Part shown: positions 4,756-7,251 of the stretch, piece after piece
How positions within the stretch are numbered: the stretch's first letter is position 1
Layout of the letters: the number at the start of each line of letters is the position of its first letter
NCBI GenBank assembly: GCA_002085355.1
Contig: NATN01000262.1
Span: 1 to 7,251 of the forward strand
Source of the DNA: Candidatus Zhuqueibacterota bacterium 4484_87
GTDB taxonomy: Bacteria > Zhuqueibacterota > Zhuqueibacteria > Thermofontimicrobiales > Thermofontimicrobiaceae
DNA: 7,251 nucleotides
Reading direction: 5' to 3'
Program-made: the position numbers and the translations under genes
Notes under the pieces: model-generated
The model's database searches: none
The model's input: the letters and a program-made list of their open reading frames with translations, nothing else
What the model was told of the DNA's origin: nothing

Positions 4756-7251
4756 CTACCGCAACAGGATCATCTTTTTCGTCGCAATAAAGCGATCTGT
4801 CTTCATTTGATAAAGGTAAATCCCATTTCCGACAGGATTTCCACGATCATCACAGCCATCCCACCGCAACGAATAATTTCCGGCTGCAGTCGAACCATTC
4901 CAGAGGGTACGTATTGCCTGCCCAAGTTGATTGTAAATGACGACTTTCACGTGCGCAGTTCGCGGTACGGACATCCGGAATTCCGTCCCCGGATTGAACG
5001 GGTTAGGATAATTTTGCGATAAAGAAAACCGTTCAGGTACCTCATTTTGTTGATAATTCTGTCTATCCTTTCCTGCTATTTTCTTGTCCAGCCCCTTCTT
5101 TTTAACCTCAATGGCAGAAAATTTTGGGCTATCGAGAATGCGAAAGGTTTTGACTTCCAAAATTCCGTCGGAAATGTACACATCAAATTCTTTGGACAGG
5201 GCAGCATCATGTCCTGCTTCGGCAAAAATGTCGAAATTATTCAGCACAATATTTCTCTCCAAGGCAACACTGAATTTTCGTTTATTCGGTGCATTGTAAT
5301 AAATTTCGGCAAATAAAAGAGTTACGTGATACCAACCCGCCTCAGGAACGGTAAATTTGTAATCTCTCATGCTGTAATGTTCTGTTTGAAACAGCGGATC
5401 GTCATTGGTATTTTTGATGTTATGTACTGTGTGGAAAGTCCTTCCGCCCGTATAGCCCCAGGAGCCTGCTTGAAATGGTTGATCAGCTTGCCACTGTCTG
5501 CCATCGGTTCCGGTGTACTCGCCTCCGCCACAATTAACTCGGACAAGATATTCCCCGGCCGGAGCTTGCTCAATTACAAAATCATTTGCACTTTGAACAG
5601 ACCCTGCCGGAGTAACCACTTCAATTTTGCCCGTCGTAGCATTTGCAGGCACAACCGCAATGATCTGGTTTTCAGAAACGACATTAAAGTTCGAGGCATC
5701 AGTTCCGTTGAACCGAACATGAGAAACGCCAACAAAATTTGCACCGTTAATCGTCACTTGAGTGCCAACAGTCCCTTGCGTCGGAGAAAAATCAGAAATT
5801 GAAGGAGGTCCTGCTGGTTGCAACACAGTCACTGTTTGCGTCGCATTTTGCCAACCCTGATCCGGATTTTCACCAATTTCGATTGTAGGCGTTCCAGTTG
5901 AAGCATCGCGGTAATAAATTTGCATCTGGTTTGTGCCAGCAGCTAAAATTCCCTCAGTCGCCGGAATGAACGGATTCTGAGTGAGAGAAAATTCTCCCGA
6001 TCCTGATGTTGAGGAAAAATATAGCGTTGTATTCTGATCCACGTTTATGGCATTTCCCAAACTACTCTGCGTTTGAACAGTAATCACTTCTGTCACAGAA
6101 TCCGTAAATACTGTCCTTGCCGGTGTAATGATTACCAATCGATCGATTTGTTCAACCGGTGGATTAACGCCACCTCCGGTTATTTCAATGGCTGCAATTT
6201 TCGGGCTATCTTTGACCCGCACAAAGGCGACATCAAGGATATTGTCAGTGACATTAATTTCATACATCCGCTCAAGGGCAAAATCGGCGCCGACAACTGA
6301 AAAAATATCAAAATCGTCAAGCACGCGATTTCCTTCAATAATAACATCAAACAATCTGCGGTTTGCGTCTCGATAGAAAATTTCAGCAAATAAAAGCTTC
6401 ACTTGATAAATACCAGGCGTCGGAACTGTAAATCGATAATACTTCATACTGAAATGTTCCGATTGAAATAATTTGTCATCATCAGTATTGGCAATACTGC
6501 GCGCGATACGATAAGTCCTTCCGCCGACATAACCATAGGAACCGTCAGAAAAAGGCTTGTCCGCTGCCCATTGATTTCCTGCATGATCAGTGTATGCCGG
6601 GCCGCCGCAATTTATTCTTAAAGCAAAGGCAGCGCCCGGATCAACAGTGAAATCACTTTCGCTTGTGTCAGCACCGGCAGCGTTTGTGATAATAATAGGC
6701 CCGGTGCTTGCGCCCGGCGGTACTGTTGCAGTTACTTCCTGGTCAGAAACAATATTAAACTGCAAAGCAGCGACGCCGTTGAAAGTTACGGATGTGACTC
6801 CGGCGAAATGATCGCCGTTGATGGTGACTGAACTTCCTACCTGTCCGTGTGTTGGCGTGAATTCAGAAATCACAGGAGGCACGGGTTGTCCGATCACAGA
6901 AATTGCTTGCGTTGCATTTATCCAGCCTTGATCAGGATCTTCTGATGCATGAATTTGATAATTTCCCGAGGTCGAATCCCGATAGTAAACATCGACCAAA
7001 TTATATCCTTTGGGAATCACTACGCTATCCACAGGTACAAAAGGATTGGCAACCAGAGAAAATTCACCTGTCGGGGATGAAGATGATAGCTGGATTAGAG
7101 TATTTTCACTGACATTTACGGGAATACCGATACTGCTTTGAGTCTGAATCGTGATAACGCTGGAGACAGAGTTTGCCACAACAGAGCGAATCGGTGTTAC
7201 AAAGGCAAGTTTTGAAATATTCAGCACCGGCGGATTTGGATTGAGATCAAA
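4756..7251 (-). CDS. Large secreted protein with repeated Ig-like/TIG/malectin domains (5' end beyond right edge)
   Basis: The frame is open to the right edge, giving 831 residues with no initiator or signal peptide. The GTG at 7227 is internal to a repeat and is not a credible start. Residues below count from that GTG. Unit 1 has an Ig-like beta domain (1-112), an IPT/TIG domain (117-196, with VGSSVTINGDHFAGV) and a malectin domain (201-352, with RINCGG, GGRTY, SEHFSMKYYRFTVP, LLFAEI and FDIF). Unit 2 repeats these at 358-470, 474-553 and 559-711. A short charged linker leads to the sorting module (732-823). Malectin domains bind glucose-containing disaccharides in eukaryotes and serve as carbohydrate-binding modules on bacterial enzymes. 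TIG and Ig-like domains act as spacers. I infer a cell-surface or released glycan-binding protein. A catalytic domain could lie in the missing N-terminal part. A strong terminator follows the gene, so it is probably transcribed separately from the downstream operon. Confidence 0.93.
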   Translation of the reverse strand, partial: FDLNPNPPVLNISKLAFVTPIRSVVANSVSSVITIQTQSSIGIPVNVSENTLIQLSSSSPTGEFSLVANPFVPVDSVVIPKGYNLVDVYYRDSTSGNYQIHASEDPDQGWINATQAISVIGQPVPPVISEFTPTHGQVGSSVTINGDHFAGVTSVTFNGVAALQFNIVSDQEVTATVPPGASTGPIIITNAAGADTSESDFTVDPGAAFALRINCGGPAYTDHAGNQWAADKPFSDGSYGYVGGRTYRIARSIANTDDDKLFQSEHFSMKYYRFTVPTPGIYQVKLLFAEIFYRDANRRLFDVIIEGNRVLDDFDIFSVVGADFALERMYEINVTDNILDVAFVRVKDSPKIAAIEITGGGVNPPVEQIDRLVIITPARTVFTDSVTEVITVQTQSSLGNAINVDQNTTLYFSSTSGSGEFSLTQNPFIPATEGILAAGTNQMQIYYRDASTGTPTIEIGENPDQGWQNATQTVTVLQPAGPPSISDFSPTQGTVGTQVTINGANFVGVSHVRFNGTDASNFNVVSENQIIAVVPANATTGKIEVVTPAGSVQSANDFVIEQAPAGEYLVRVNCGGGEYTGTDGRQWQADQPFQAGSWGYTGGRTFHTVHNIKNTNDDPLFQTEHYSMRDYKFTVPEAGWYHVTLLFAEIYYNAPNKRKFSVALERNIVLNNFDIFAEAGHDAALSKEFDVYISDGILEVKTFRILDSPKFSAIEVKKKGLDKKIAGKDRQNYQQNEVPERFSLSQNYPNPFNPGTEFRMSVPRTAHVKVVIYNQLGQAIRTLWNGSTAAGNYSLRWDGCDDRGNPVGNGIYLYQMKTDRFIATKKMILLR
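4759..5034 (-). other. C-terminal sorting / FlgD-like Ig module of the malectin protein
   Basis: The last 92 residues begin FSLSQNYPNPFNPGTEF, run through VKVVIYNQLGQAIRTL, YSLRWDGCDD and GIYLYQM, and end ATKKMILLR. The box and fold pattern match the type A C-terminal sorting domain. A hydrophilic, lysine-rich linker (about residues 710-730) separates it from the last malectin domain. Confidence 0.9.
5095..6156 (-). repeat. Composite repeat copy 2: Ig-like, TIG, malectin
   Basis: This second copy has the Ig-like domain at about 6156-5818, TIG at 5808-5569 and malectin at 5553-5095. Aligning the two malectin domains by eye, about 77 of 149 residues are identical, with the NCGG, GGRT, FTVP, LLFAEI and FDIF blocks kept in both. 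It is followed directly by the linker and sorting module. Confidence 0.88.
6172..7251 (-). repeat. Composite repeat copy 1: Ig-like, TIG, malectin
   Basis: This copy aligns with the next at a constant offset of 357 residues through the Ig-like and TIG parts (QTQSS, GEFSL, NPF, VTING and others), rising to 359 in the malectin part because of two extra residues. The malectin domain covers about 6627-6172 and the TIG domain about 6879-6640. The first residues at the edge (FDLNPNPP) resemble the NPPV linker that follows the malectin domain of this copy, so the edge appears to fall just after another unit. Confidence 0.88.

Noticed and set aside
5326..5802. Plus-strand open frame of 158 codons.
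   Set aside because: It lies entirely opposite the second TIG/malectin unit, whose protein sequence is clearly conserved. The plus-strand product has no recognisable domain and no convincing ribosome binding site.
7225..7227. GTG at 7227 as the start of the malectin protein.
   Set aside because: The frame stays open to the edge, the codon falls inside a repeat unit matching the second copy, and no signal peptide follows.

Overview
The window shows one strand of a genome whose genes all read right to left (minus strand). It holds two large secreted, multidomain surface proteins and two ABC-transporter permeases. Both surface proteins end in the same kind of C-terminal module: a YPNPFN box, a roughly 80-residue FlgD-like Ig fold and a basic Leu-Arg terminus. 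This type A sorting signature is typical of the Fibrobacteres-Chlorobi-Bacteroidetes superphylum and nearby candidate phyla (Calditrichota, KSB1, Ignavibacteria, Marinimicrobia and similar). Base composition is moderate and slightly AT-rich. The phylum assignment is an inference from domain style, not from a marker gene.

Layout from right to left, which is the direction of transcription. (1) 7251-4756: the 3' part of a very long gene whose start lies beyond the right edge. It carries two copies of a ~357-residue composite repeat (Ig-like beta domain, IPT/TIG domain, malectin carbohydrate-binding domain), then the sorting module. (2) 4755-4512: a 244-base intergenic region with a strong minus-strand Rho-independent terminator close behind gene 1, a plausible sigma70-like promoter, and the ribosome binding site for the next gene. 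(3) 4511-1623: a 962-residue secreted protein with a signal peptide, a ~340-residue N-terminal region I do not recognise, three tandem cohesin-like domains, a fibronectin-III-like domain and the sorting module. (4) 1592-618: a complete DppB/OppB-family permease, only 30 bases behind gene 3. (5) 625-1: a DppC/OppC-family permease that overlaps its partner by 8 bases and runs off the left edge.

The terminator separates the malectin gene from the rest. The cohesin-like protein and the two permeases look like one transcription unit: no terminator lies in the 30-base gap, and the permease genes overlap. The permeases would form the membrane channel of a peptide/oligosaccharide-type (Opp/Dpp) importer. 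Its binding protein and ATPases are not in the window. With a malectin protein and a cohesin protein alongside, a role in capturing and importing glycans or peptides at the cell surface is reasonable but unproven. I see no RNA genes, CRISPR arrays, insertion sequences or plus-strand genes. The least explained part is the N-terminal half of the cohesin-like protein.
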